64,000 nucleotides of DNA, from the NCBI GenBank assembly GCA_000383715.1, contig KB911979.1, positions 58,100 through 122,099 on the forward strand, given 5' to 3'. This DNA is from Verrucomicrobia bacterium SCGC AAA164-E04. Its GTDB lineage: Bacteria; Verrucomicrobiota; Verrucomicrobiia; Limisphaerales; AAA164-E04. The notes below the pieces were generated by a model. That model did no database searches, had not been told where the DNA came from, and worked only from the letters and a program-made list of their open reading frames with translations. This document shows positions 8,843-17,730 of this stretch, piece after piece. Numbering within the stretch: position 1 is the stretch's first letter; every line of letters starts with the position of its first letter. Both the position numbers and the translations under genes were made by a program.

Positions 8843-10131
8843 AAACCCTAACTCAGTTTCTGGATCGTCACCTGGTGCCACCCTTGACGGCCTTGAGTAA
8901 TAACCCTTATTTATCAGCCATTCGGGCGGGCATGGTCGCGATTGTGCCACTCACCATCATAGGCGGGTTATTCCTCGTGATCTCTGAGATGCCCTGGCCG
9001 GCCTGGCAATCCTGGGTGACTCCTTACAAGGGGTTGCTGGAAGTTCCGGTGGCGGCCACCTTTGGCTTGCTGGCCGTGTTTGTCTGTTTTGCGATTGCCT
9101 ATGATCTAGCCAAACACTTAAAGCTGGAAGCCCACGTGAGTGCGAGTATGGCAACGCTCATTTTTCTCATGGTGCAATTGCAGCGTGGTGAGGCTATCGA
9201 TGGTGAGCTCGGAGCATTGGTTCTCAATATGGACGGCCTGGCTTCGGGGGGGTTGTTCACAGCCATACTGGTGGCGCTGGTTTCTGTGCGTGTACAGAAA
9301 GCGCTCAATGATTATAACCTCGTGATCAAATTGCCCAAAAGTGTCCCTGAAGTGGTTTACGAATCCTTTCTAAGTCTTGTTCCGATGCTTTGTTTGATGG
9401 TTGGATTCTTCGTCCTTCGGTTCGTCATGGATGTGGATATCAATCAAACGCTGCAAACCGTCTTTTCGCCTTTGCTCGTTGCCTTGAATACTCTGCCGGG
9501 AATCCTGATTTTCACCTTTTTGCTGACCATGCTGTGGTCGATTGGAATCAATGGAGACAACACACTCGACGCAGTGGTCGCCCCCATTTTCCTGATGTTT
9601 CTGGCTGCCAATGTGGAAGCAGCTCAGGCCGATGAGCCACTTCCTTACATCACCGCCCTCGGGTTCATTACAAGTTTCGTGAATGTAGGAGGCACCGGAG
9701 CAACCATTGCTTTGGCCCTGGTGATGGTTAATTCAAAAGATGCGGGCTATCGCCAAATCAGCCGCGTTTCATTGCCTACGCAAATTTTTCAAATCAACGA
9801 GCCTATTTTCTTTGGGTTTCCGATTGTTTTGAATCCTGTGTTCATGATTCCCTATATATTTAGTGCCATGTCGTTAACAACGATTACATACTTGCTCATG
9901 GACTTCGGTATGATCAGTAAACCGGTGATTCATGTGCCCTGGACAACGCCACCGGTGATTGGGCACTTTCTTGTCTCCGGAGGCGATTGGCGAGCTGCTC
10001 TTTGGGGAGCGGTCTCGATTCCCATGTGCATGGCTATTTACTACCCCTTTGCCAAAACAGCAGAACGCCAGCGATTGAAAACTTTGGAGCATCAGAAAAC
10101 ACCAGTAGATAATGGTAAGCCCATGAAATAA
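8839..10131 (+). CDS. PTS sugar transporter EIIC, cellobiose/chitobiose (CelB/ChbC) type, orphan
   Basis: 430 residues from the GTG at 8839, which overlaps the GNAT stop as GTGA and has AGGA at 8827-8830. An ATG at 8815 would give eight extra residues inside the upstream gene. About ten hydrophobic segments are visible. The conserved EIIC elements SIGINGDNTLDAVVAP and NEPIFFGFPIVLNPVFMIPY mark the lactose/cellobiose family. The protein normally moves a beta-glucoside or chitobiose while the attached EIIB and EIIA phosphorylate it. No EIIA, EIIB, HPr or EI gene is in this window, so either these are elsewhere or the permease works without phosphorylation. The tight linkage to GH84/GNAT suggests the sugar contains GlcNAc; that is inference. 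Confidence 0.88.
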   Translation: MKTLTQFLDRHLVPPLTALSNNPYLSAIRAGMVAIVPLTIIGGLFLVISEMPWPAWQSWVTPYKGLLEVPVAATFGLLAVFVCFAIAYDLAKHLKLEAHVSASMATLIFLMVQLQRGEAIDGELGALVLNMDGLASGGLFTAILVALVSVRVQKALNDYNLVIKLPKSVPEVVYESFLSLVPMLCLMVGFFVLRFVMDVDINQTLQTVFSPLLVALNTLPGILIFTFLLTMLWSIGINGDNTLDAVVAPIFLMFLAANVEAAQADEPLPYITALGFITSFVNVGGTGATIALALVMVNSKDAGYRQISRVSLPTQIFQINEPIFFGFPIVLNPVFMIPYIFSAMSLTTITYLLMDFGMISKPVIHVPWTTPPVIGHFLVSGGDWRAALWGAVSIPMCMAIYYPFAKTAERQRLKTLEHQKTPVDNGKPMK

Positions 10132-10313
10132 ATCGACCTTGTAGCGCCCATTACCCTGAGTCAATGAGTGTCTTTTAAGTTGAAGCATCAGCCGTTGTTC
10201 TCTGGGGAGCTATTCACCCGATCCATGATACCACATTTATCATGCTCCATCTCAAGGTTACCATGTCATTGAAAACAATTGTAAAGACTCAGTAAGCTTC
10301 CTCAGTACACCAT

Positions 10314-11321
10314 ATGAAACAATGCTATTTATCATACATGTTGGCCTGTTGCTTCGCAGTCACTGGTCATCACCTGGCAGTCGCTCAATCACCCAATCAT
10401 GTCGCTGATCCATCGGGACCTTCCTCGGGTCTGATACTGAAGCGTCTGGGGGCACGGATGGAAGCTGGTTTGAGCCTCGAACAACATCTGGCTTATCTGC
10501 GGCATTTTGATCGCATCGACGTGGATCACGATGGTCATCATTCAACCGCTGAATACATCGAAAAAGGAGCTTACCTTACGCCTCAAGCTAGACGTGGAAT
10601 TTTTCAGGCAGCTGATGAGAATGGGGATGCCAAGGTTTCACGGGCTGAATATGTGTTGAACCGTGCTATCACCGATGAAGCCAAAGGTATTTTGCTGAGT
10701 ATGGACGAGGACCGGGACATGGCCGTCACTTGGAGCGAATTTCAGGCCCATACTGACCTGGGTCCATCAGAATTCTCAACGACAGAAGTGTTTGATCAAT
10801 TGGATACCAATGGTGACAGGTCTCTGATTATACCGGAATTCCTGAGAGTATGGGGTCGATGGGCAAGGCAAGGCCAAGCACCGGCGAATGTTCGATTGGA
10901 CTTGAAACGGGAGCAAGAGCTGGATCGTTTTTGGCAGGAAGTTTCAATTACGGTTCAGGAGGGAGATTTTGAGGGCTACGCCGCTACCTGTCATGGCGAA
11001 GGTGTCCTGGTCTCCGGTTCTTCGAGCACGAGCTACCCATTGGCGCATGCACTTGTTCGCTGGGAAAAAGGATTTGAGGATACTCAATCCGGCGCCATGC
11101 AAGCTTCGGTTGACTTTAAATTCAGTCACCGTATGGGGGATGCGACCACCGCTCATGAACGCGGTATTTTTCGCTACGAAACTAAAAAAAATCAGGAAAC
11201 GACTGTTGACTGGATTCACTTTGAAGCACTCCTTGTGAAAAAAGCGAGTGGGTGGAAAGTGCTCATGGAATATCAGAAATCCGCTGCTGGTGAGCATGAA
11301 TGGCAGGCACTTCAGCCTTAA
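10314..11321 (+). CDS. Secreted EF-hand protein with C-terminal SnoaL-like domain
   Basis: 335 residues with a signal peptide ending near HHLAVAQS. Four EF-hand loops are visible, beginning at D69 ([12 protein letters not shown]), D101 ([12 protein letters not shown]), D131 ([12 protein letters not shown]) and D164 ([12 protein letters not shown]). Each has acidic or Asn residues at positions 1, 3 and 5 and Glu at 12; three lack the usual Gly at position 6. Residues about 200-330 resemble a cone-shaped SnoaL/DUF4440 domain ([19 protein letters not shown]...GWKVLMEYQ). The protein should bind calcium outside the cytoplasm. Its stop is 25 bp before the sulfatase start, so the two may be cotranscribed, and sulfatases also use calcium. 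A direct partnership is only suggested by position. Confidence 0.75.
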   Translation: MKQCYLSYMLACCFAVTGHHLAVAQSPNHVADPSGPSSGLILKRLGARMEAGLSLEQHLAYLRHFDRIDVDHDGHHSTAEYIEKGAYLTPQARRGIFQAADENGDAKVSRAEYVLNRAITDEAKGILLSMDEDRDMAVTWSEFQAHTDLGPSEFSTTEVFDQLDTNGDRSLIIPEFLRVWGRWARQGQAPANVRLDLKREQELDRFWQEVSITVQEGDFEGYAATCHGEGVLVSGSSSTSYPLAHALVRWEKGFEDTQSGAMQASVDFKFSHRMGDATTAHERGIFRYETKKNQETTVDWIHFEALLVKKASGWKVLMEYQKSAAGEHEWQALQP

Positions 11322-11346
11322 CAGTCCCGGATGGGAGCGTTCTCTG

Positions 11347-12867
11347 ATGAAAATGAATCACAGCATCTTTCGAAAACCCAAATCAAGCGTTTCAGTCATC
11401 CCATTCTGCGACTGGGCCTCCATGACGCTTGTTCTGTTTCTCTGCTTTGGTTTCCTGCAAGGCAATGCGCTTGAGAGGAAGCATGTTCTTTTTATCGCAG
11501 TCGACGACCTCACTGACACACTGGGATGTTATGGTGATCTGTTGGCGCATACGCCACATATCGATGCCCTGGCTTCATCTGGTGTGATGTTTACGCGCGC
11601 CTACAATCAATTGCCCTTGTGCAATCCAACACGTGCTTCCGTGATGACTGGCAGGCGTCCGGATGAAATCAAGGTCTATGATTTGGATCGCCATTTTCGG
11701 GATTCGATGCCTGACGTACTCACCCTGCCGCAGGCCTTTCTGAAAAATGGATGGAGAGCTGCGCGTTCAGGGAAAATTTATCATTACAACGTTCCTGCAA
11801 GCATCGGAACGAGTGGGCATGATGATCCCTCAAGCTGGCAGGAGGTTTTCAATCCGAGCGGTCGTGACAAGTCAGAGGAAGAGTTGATCTTCAATGCGGA
11901 ACCCCATCGCGAAATTAGCGCGGCCCTGAGCTGGCTTTCGGCCGAAGGAAAGGATGAAGAACAAACCGATGGGATGGTGGCCAGTGAAGCCATCCGGTAT
12001 ATGGAAAACCACAAGGATCAACCATTTTTTCTTGGGGTGGGGTTTTTCAGACCTCACACACCCTTTGTTGCCCCCAGAAAGTATTTTGATTTATATCCTC
12101 TGGAGGAGATACGACTACCATATTCACCTGCAGGCGATCGACTCGATATTCCCATACCCGCCTTTGCTCATAATTGCCCTGTTCCAAACTATGGTCTGGA
12201 TGAATTAACATTGAGAAAAGCGGTTCAGGCTTACTACGCATGTGTTTCGTTCGTTGATGCACAAGTCGGTAGATTGATGGAGGCACTCGAAAGGCTCCAG
12301 ATTGAAGATGAGACCATTGTCGTTCTCTGGAGTGACCATGGTTATCACCTGGGTGAACATGGAGGAATCTGGCAGAAACGAACCTTGTTTGAAAAATCAG
12401 CGAAAGCGCCCTTAATCATTCGTGCTCCAGAGCTTTCAGGAAATGGGAGGCCCTGTCACCGGATTGTAGAATTCGTTGACATATTTCCCACCCTGGTTGA
12501 CCTGGTGAAACTCAAGCATGATCAGAAGTTATCCGGGCGCACACTGGTTCCATTGTTGAAAAACCCTTCCCTGGAATGGAAGGGCAATGCCGTAACTCAG
12601 ATATTGCGCCCAGCTGATGACCGACTTGATCAACCAGTGATGGGTATCAGTATACGCACGCACCGTTGGCGTTATACTGAATGGGGAGAAGGGGGGCGAT
12701 TTGGTAATGAACTCTATGACTACCAATCGGACCCTGCTGAATTTACCAATTTGGCTGTTCAGCCTGATAAGAAAATGAACACACTCATTCGTGGCTTGCA
12801 GCAAATGCTTCATCAGAAAGCCAGTCCGACAACTCCGGTGACTCCCTTTAATCCGAGGCGACTCTAG
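11347..12867 (+). CDS. Secreted arylsulfatase, iduronate-2-sulfatase-like
   Basis: 506 residues from the ATG at 11347; a longer frame starts at 11248 inside the previous gene and is not preferred. A membrane or signal segment ([16 protein letters not shown]) precedes [15 protein letters not shown], which supplies the calcium-binding Asp pair. C92-N-P-T-R is the sulfatase signature in which the Cys is matured to formylglycine. [21 protein letters not shown] and [15 protein letters not shown] are typical of the iduronate-2-sulfatase-like branch. The enzyme removes sulfate esters, probably from sulfated polysaccharides. No formylglycine-generating enzyme gene is in the window. The exact polysaccharide cannot be read from the sequence. 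Confidence 0.9.
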   Translation: MKMNHSIFRKPKSSVSVIPFCDWASMTLVLFLCFGFLQGNALERKHVLFIAVDDLTDTLGCYGDLLAHTPHIDALASSGVMFTRAYNQLPLCNPTRASVMTGRRPDEIKVYDLDRHFRDSMPDVLTLPQAFLKNGWRAARSGKIYHYNVPASIGTSGHDDPSSWQEVFNPSGRDKSEEELIFNAEPHREISAALSWLSAEGKDEEQTDGMVASEAIRYMENHKDQPFFLGVGFFRPHTPFVAPRKYFDLYPLEEIRLPYSPAGDRLDIPIPAFAHNCPVPNYGLDELTLRKAVQAYYACVSFVDAQVGRLMEALERLQIEDETIVVLWSDHGYHLGEHGGIWQKRTLFEKSAKAPLIIRAPELSGNGRPCHRIVEFVDIFPTLVDLVKLKHDQKLSGRTLVPLLKNPSLEWKGNAVTQILRPADDRLDQPVMGISIRTHRWRYTEWGEGGRFGNELYDYQSDPAEFTNLAVQPDKKMNTLIRGLQQMLHQKASPTTPVTPFNPRRL

Positions 12868-13106
12868 ACCATGTGTTCAATTCAAAGTGTTGTTACACAT
12901 TTCTTTTCTACCGAGAGTATACTGACAGGGGCCTGTTCGCTTTTGCGATAAGGTATTTGCTCTTGTGTCTTGACATCACTTGGCATGACCGGAAGTCTAA
13001 TCATACCCCTGAGAGGACTCACGTGATGCATCTATTCCATTGGAATGATCGATCAGGATGCACGCACTTTTGTCCTGCCTAATTATTTAGTTCAACATTT
13101 GTCCTA

Positions 13107-13805
13107 GTGAAAAGAACACTCAAAGGTGAAATACCGCGTCAGGCAGTTTATCGACTGTCTGTTTATATGCGTTGTCTGATGCGGCTCAAGGCCAATGGGC
13201 TTGAAACCGTTTCCAGTCAAGCGCTCTCAAGTGCTGCTGGAGTCAAGCCTACCCAACTTCGAAAGGACCTTACCTACTTTGGGCAATTCGGTACACGAGG
13301 TCTTGGTTATGATGTCAATCAGCTGACAGACATGATCGCTGAAGTTCTTGGAACGAATACCCTGCAGCCGGTAGTGCTCATTGGTGTTGGTAATTTGGGA
13401 AAAGCATTGATTTCCTATCGCGGATTCGAACGGGAGGGTTTTGAAATTGTTTCTGCATTTGATGCTGATCCCAATGTGGTGACTGCCTGTGTGAAATGGA
13501 CAATACCTGTTCGTTCAATGGATGAACTGCCTGCCATTGTATCAAAGCATCAGGTTCGTATGGCCATTTTGTGTGTTCCCATTGAAGCCGCGCAATCTAC
13601 GGTAAACAGTCTTATTCAGACGGGAATTACCGGGGTGTTGAATTTTGCGCCCATGGTGCTCCACGTTCCTGATGGGGTGACTGTCAATAACGTCAATCTT
13701 GCGATCGAACTCGAAAATCTAAGCTACTTCATTCAGGAACACGCACCTGAATCCAACGAAGAATCACCTCCCGAGATTGAAAGTCAAACAACGCCGCCAG
13801 CCTGA
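13107..13805 (+). CDS. rex: Redox-sensing transcriptional repressor Rex
   Basis: 232 residues with a GTG start; no good ribosome binding site is visible. The N-terminal winged helix (about 10-80) has the family pattern IPRQAVYRLSVYMRCL and VKPTQLRKDLTYFGQFGTRGLGY. A Rossmann domain begins with VVLIGVGNLGKAL at about residues 90-102. Rex binds DNA when NAD is abundant and leaves it when NADH rises, switching fermentation and respiration genes. The last 20 residues are acidic and Ser/Pro-rich, a tail beyond the usual Rex length of about 210. No Rex-regulated dehydrogenase or oxidase sits next to it. A clear TTGTGA-type inverted repeat is not seen upstream, so autoregulation is open. Confidence 0.93.
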   Translation: MKRTLKGEIPRQAVYRLSVYMRCLMRLKANGLETVSSQALSSAAGVKPTQLRKDLTYFGQFGTRGLGYDVNQLTDMIAEVLGTNTLQPVVLIGVGNLGKALISYRGFEREGFEIVSAFDADPNVVTACVKWTIPVRSMDELPAIVSKHQVRMAILCVPIEAAQSTVNSLIQTGITGVLNFAPMVLHVPDGVTVNNVNLAIELENLSYFIQEHAPESNEESPPEIESQTTPPA

Positions 13806-14035
13806 ACCAAGGGGTATGACGCCTGCATTGTTGCAAAAAGTTTTTTTCACTTGGTAACATAGTGCAAACCGACAGATTGTTCATTGATCTAACGCGAACT
13901 GCCGCGCCCTGAAAAAAACCAACGGGTTTTCAGACCTTGCAGTGCCTGCCTTTGATCCGCATGAGCATTCAATTCACCGTCGGCGTAGATTACTATTATG
14001 GCGATAAAAATCAACAAAGCTGAGCTTTGGGCAAC

Positions 14036-14833
14036 ATGAATCACCTCCTGCTCATCACAATTGCAGCCGTGGTGCTGGTTGGTTGTGAGACTACTCAAGT
14101 CAATGTTGAGACTAAGAAAGTCTCCGCCAGAAAGCCTACACGTGTCTTATTCATTGGAAATAGTTTTACCTACTGGCATGAAGGCCTTTGGGAACAATTA
14201 AAAATCCTATCCGACTCCATGGATCCTAAACTGGGCTACAGGACTTCCCGTGTAGTCAAAGGGGGGGCTTCACTTGAAGTCATGTGGAAGGAAACCAAAG
14301 CTTCAGAGGTTATTGCAAAAGGAGGTTGGGACGTAGTCGTCTTGCAGGAGGACATCCCTGAAACTACAATCGATTCCTTTCGGACCTATTCGCGCATGTT
14401 TGTCAAAGCTGTGCGCGAAGTGGGAGCACGCCCCATATTGTTCATGGCATGGGAATACGACAGGCTTGGATGGATCTCAATGCATGAGATAGCGAAAGCC
14501 CACAAAGACATGAGTCGCGAACTGAACGTGGATGTTGCACCCGTTGGACTCGCTTGGAGTCGTTCCAGAACTTTAAAGCCGGATCTGGACATGTTCAGCG
14601 AAGACAGAGAGCATCCAAGTTTTGCTGGGATGTATCTGTCCCTAATAGTCATTGAATCAATCATTTCATCTGCCGATCCGTTATCACGAAACCCTGAAAA
14701 ACTGCCTATTCGAGGTTTTAATCGTCTCGGTTCAGACAACGCAAAGCACTTGCGTCAGATGGCATCGAAAACTATCCGGATGTGGCAGTCGTCTCTCGAA
14801 CCTCTTAAAGAATCGAGAGCAGAACAAAAATAA
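14036..14833 (+). CDS. SGNH-family lipoprotein hydrolase
   Basis: 265 residues from the ATG at 14036; a TTG three codons earlier is possible. The N-terminus has a lipobox, AAVVLVGC, giving a lipidated Cys and an extracytoplasmic protein. RVLFIGNSFTYW holds the nucleophile Ser43 (block I, GNSF in place of GDS), KGGASL is block II, and D190-R-E-H193-P is the catalytic Asp-His block V. SGNH proteins are esterases or deacetylases acting on lipids or acetylated sugars. The closest general type is the uncharacterised GNSFT group common in Bacteroidetes and Verrucomicrobiota. The substrate is unknown. It stands alone between rex and a membrane protein. Confidence 0.8.
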   Translation: MNHLLLITIAAVVLVGCETTQVNVETKKVSARKPTRVLFIGNSFTYWHEGLWEQLKILSDSMDPKLGYRTSRVVKGGASLEVMWKETKASEVIAKGGWDVVVLQEDIPETTIDSFRTYSRMFVKAVREVGARPILFMAWEYDRLGWISMHEIAKAHKDMSRELNVDVAPVGLAWSRSRTLKPDLDMFSEDREHPSFAGMYLSLIVIESIISSADPLSRNPEKLPIRGFNRLGSDNAKHLRQMASKTIRMWQSSLEPLKESRAEQK

Positions 14834-15115
14834 AGTGGCCAAAGACTCAGCTTTTATAAGCGAGCACAACGCCTGTCTGGTCGCTAAGAAATTCAAGGCT
14901 CTTCAAATTAAAGAATACGCCCCTTTCTAGTGAAATAGGCGTAATCTTTAGTCTGCTGTCGATAGTAGAGCAGGGGTAAATCCCATCTAATACCTGAAAA
15001 GTCTACTACCGAATCTATAGCAAAATATCAAGTGAGCTTAACTATATGTAAAACAAACTTTACATTCAGTGTATGGACCTTAAATTGATCTGTGTTCTCT
15101 TTAGGATAAAAAGCC

Positions 15116-15541
15116 ATGAATAAAGAAATAATAACAGATATGTGTGATTCGACGGCACAAACTAAGAAAAATACAAAACGCCTTTTCTTTTGGTCCGTAA
15201 TTTGGGTTTTGGCAACTGCTGGGGTTGGTTTTGGCCCGAAAAATCTTTGGAACTTCAATACATGGCTCACCATTATCGCTGTTCTGATTCACATCGGCCT
15301 AGGTTTAGGAATGATTAGGGTGTTTAAACAATATTTACAAGGGCTGGATGAATTACAGAGAAAGATTCAACTCGATGCGATGGCATTAAGCCTAGGGATT
15401 GGATTAGTGCTCGGCTCCAGCTACGAAATGCTTGAGGACATTAAGCTCATACCTTTTGAACCGGAAATACCTCATCTTCTTATTTTGATGAGTCTCACCT
15501 ATGTTGTTGGAACTGTCCTAGGTAATAGGAAATACCAATGA
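15116..15541 (+). CDS. Four-helix membrane protein paired with XRE regulator
   Basis: 141 residues with four hydrophobic segments at about 24-41, 48-67, 88-103 and 119-136. I do not recognise a named family beyond small membrane proteins that often precede a short XRE regulator. The sequence IRVFKQYLQGLDELQRKIQLDAMALSLGIGL matches the general look of that group. Its stop overlaps the regulator start as ATGA, so the two are made together. The membrane protein may sense an envelope signal or be the target of the regulator; neither can be decided from sequence. The region around it is AT-richer than its neighbours. Confidence 0.75.
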   Translation: MNKEIITDMCDSTAQTKKNTKRLFFWSVIWVLATAGVGFGPKNLWNFNTWLTIIAVLIHIGLGLGMIRVFKQYLQGLDELQRKIQLDAMALSLGIGLVLGSSYEMLEDIKLIPFEPEIPHLLILMSLTYVVGTVLGNRKYQ

Positions 15542-15744
15542 AAAATCGTTTGAAATTACTTCGTGCAGAACGAGATTGGACTCAGGCTAATTTGGCTGAT
15601 CAATTGGGTGTTTCAAGGCAAACGGTTAATGCGATAGAAAAAGGAAAATTTGATCCCAGTTTACCTTTGGCTTTCAAGGTTGCTCGATTGTTTGATTTGT
15701 CGATTGAAGATATTTTTCAAGACGCTCCAACAACTCCAGCATGA
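15538..15744 (+). CDS. Short XRE-family transcriptional regulator
   Basis: 68 residues, essentially one helix-turn-helix domain: KNRLKLLRAERDWTQANLAD, then LGVSRQTVNAIEKGKFDPSLPLAFKVARLF and DIFQD near the end. It belongs to the compact Cro/CI-like regulators (YgzD-like). It starts inside the stop codon of the four-helix membrane protein and is probably translated by re-initiation. Such regulators usually control their own operon. The operator is not identifiable by eye. Confidence 0.9.
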   Translation: MKNRLKLLRAERDWTQANLADQLGVSRQTVNAIEKGKFDPSLPLAFKVARLFDLSIEDIFQDAPTTPA

Positions 15745-16149
15745 CAGCTGAAGGGAAGTAAACGACCTCTTATCTCACCCTCCACGGATCCATTAATTGA
15801 TTACAGATTGAGTCAAGCGTTTGAAAACTGTTGACCATCCAATGCAAACGAATACAGGTGCCAGAAAAAGTACAGAACTTTTCGGCGTGATCAACAACAG
15901 TGTACCCTCTTAAGCTTACACTGACATTTTGGATTGTTCAATGTTCATAGGCCCAGGAGCTTGGTGATGAGAACTCCTTCGAAGTGGCTTCCAAAACTGT
16001 TCAGTTTATTGCTATCAGAGGCATGATGTTTTGCCTTAGAAACGAGCAGCGCGTCTTGGTTGACTGTGACGTAGTGGACCCCCACGAATCATTTTACCCA
16101 ACGTTTTATGAGTCAACAGTAAAGTGGTAGAAGCAGCGCGTTTGGGATC
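15745..16149. other. Intergenic region between convergent genes
   Basis: About 400 bases between the XRE gene and the 3' end of the antiporter operon. The only structure I see is a 7-bp inverted repeat, CAGTGTA at 15898-15904 and TACACTG at 15917-15923 with a 12-base loop, too weak to call a terminator. No open frame of note, no tRNA. Confidence 0.5.
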
Positions 16150-17730
16150 TCACTTTTTGGAATTACAGATATCCTGACCGATCGTCTTGTACCAGCTCAT
16201 GAAAGCTTCGGAGCTGGCCATTGAATTCAAAATGGGAATTCCGCCAAGGCTTTCAATACGTTCTCCATCCTCTGGCTCGAAAACTCGAGCAAAGACAGGT
16301 GCAGCTCCGTCCACATATTTGAGCACTCCAGCGGCTTCCTCTGTGCGGCGCATTGAAGCAAGAATCACGCGTGATTTGCGAGCGTGCAATTGGTCCAGTA
16401 AGGCCCTGTCGGCTCCGTCGCCGCGGATGGCGGTGACTTTTCCCTTGGCTTGCAACTTTGCGACTACAGCAGGATCTTCATCAACCACCACCACCAGATC
16501 GCCTCTTTCAATGAAGGGTTGAATCACATAATCACCCGCACTTCCGAAACCCAGGACAAGGACATGATTTTTCCAATCAGAATTCACAGCGTGGCGATTT
16601 CTGAAGGGATGAAATCTGAGCAGCCAATGTGTGACTCGATCATTGGACAGTATAGGAGTGATGGTCATTGTCATGACCGAAAGAAGCGCGATTTGGCTGA
16701 TCCGTTCAACGGGAAGGCCGCTTTCTGACAGGTGACCGGCAAGCCCCAGCACCAGGGCGAATTCACTCGTCTGGGCCAGTAATATTCCTCCTTCAATGGC
16801 ATGACGCGCTGTCAAACCTGCGCGTTCAGCGATGAGTGCCACCAGAATCGGTGTCATAATAACAACAATCCCTGCAAAAACGGCGGCTTGCAGCCAGTAA
16901 TAGATGGATAGTGGGATACCTGCATAGAGCCCCAGCGCGGTAAAAAACAACGCAAAGAAAAAATCTGAAAGTGACGTCATGACTCCTTTTGCCAACCCTT
17001 GAATAGGGAAAGAGCTCAGACTCAAGCCTCCAAAAAAGGCGCCTACGATCAAGGGTAAATCGAAGTAAAAAGAAGCACTGACAAAAAGAAACATGGTGGA
17101 CAGTAAGATCAATAAAAATGATTCCTCATCCGAATCAAATTTCCGTAGAAAAAAGGTCCAGAAATATTGGCGAACGAACCAAGCGATTGTTCCCAGGACA
17201 ATCGTGCCACCTAAGCCCTTGATGGTTGCCAGCAAACCAAGGTTGGATTTGACCAGAATGACCACCAGCAAAATCATCAACAGGTCTTGGATCAACAACA
17301 CACCAATCACCATGCGAGCAAAGGGCTCATACATCTTGCGTCCTTGAATCAGGAGTCGAATCGCAAGCAGTGTCGAACTTGTCCCCATGGCGACAGCTGG
17401 ATAGCAAGCCTCTCGCGGCGTAAACCCCAAACCGAATGCAACAAGCCACCCAATACCTACAAGAATGCTAAATTGGAGGAGGCTTACTCGCCAGACAATG
17501 GACCATTGATGTTTGAATCGACTTGGGTTGAGCTCCATTCCTGAGGCGAACACAAGGAAGATCAATCCTATTTCCAGCAGTTGCTCCAAATGAGTCGTTT
17601 TTACGGACCAGTCCAATTGCCCAGCAATCAAGCCGCCTGATATCCAGAACGGAATGGCAGGAAGTTTCAGTTTGCGGGCAAGCCCCAAACCGATAGCGGC
17701 GATGAATAATAAGAGAAGTAACTCTGTCAT
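16150..17730 (-). CDS. CPA2 cation:proton antiporter with TrkA-N domain (second of pair)
   Basis: 526 residues. The first 380 form about 12 membrane segments of the KefB/RosB type: LGLARKLKLPAIPFWISGGLIAG, LIFLVFASGMELNP, GTSSTLLAIRLL and LLAQTSEFALVLGLAG. The C-terminal 140 residues are a Rossmann-like TrkA-N domain (NHVLVLGFGSAGDYVIQPFI...VVVVDEDP), which gates transport in response to NAD(H) or nucleotides. Its start lies inside the stop of the upstream antiporter (4-base overlap). Members exchange potassium or sodium for protons. It lacks a TrkA-C domain. Ion specificity cannot be read here. Confidence 0.9.
   Translation of the reverse strand: MTELLLLLFIAAIGLGLARKLKLPAIPFWISGGLIAGQLDWSVKTTHLEQLLEIGLIFLVFASGMELNPSRFKHQWSIVWRVSLLQFSILVGIGWLVAFGLGFTPREACYPAVAMGTSSTLLAIRLLIQGRKMYEPFARMVIGVLLIQDLLMILLVVILVKSNLGLLATIKGLGGTIVLGTIAWFVRQYFWTFFLRKFDSDEESFLLILLSTMFLFVSASFYFDLPLIVGAFFGGLSLSSFPIQGLAKGVMTSLSDFFFALFFTALGLYAGIPLSIYYWLQAAVFAGIVVIMTPILVALIAERAGLTARHAIEGGILLAQTSEFALVLGLAGHLSESGLPVERISQIALLSVMTMTITPILSNDRVTHWLLRFHPFRNRHAVNSDWKNHVLVLGFGSAGDYVIQPFIERGDLVVVVDEDPAVVAKLQAKGKVTAIRGDGADRALLDQLHARKSRVILASMRRTEEAAGVLKYVDGAAPVFARVFEPEDGERIESLGGIPILNSMASSEAFMSWYKTIGQDICNSKK

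Noticed and set aside
12871..12899. ATGTGT ... ACACAT and TTGTTA near the rex promoter, possible Rex operator
   Set aside because: Arms too short and spacing too long for the Rex consensus; no TTGTGA/TCACAA palindrome.
13909..13936. CTGAAAA ... TTTTCAG inverted repeat after rex as a terminator
   Set aside because: AT-rich short stem, no T run and about 100 bases from the stop.
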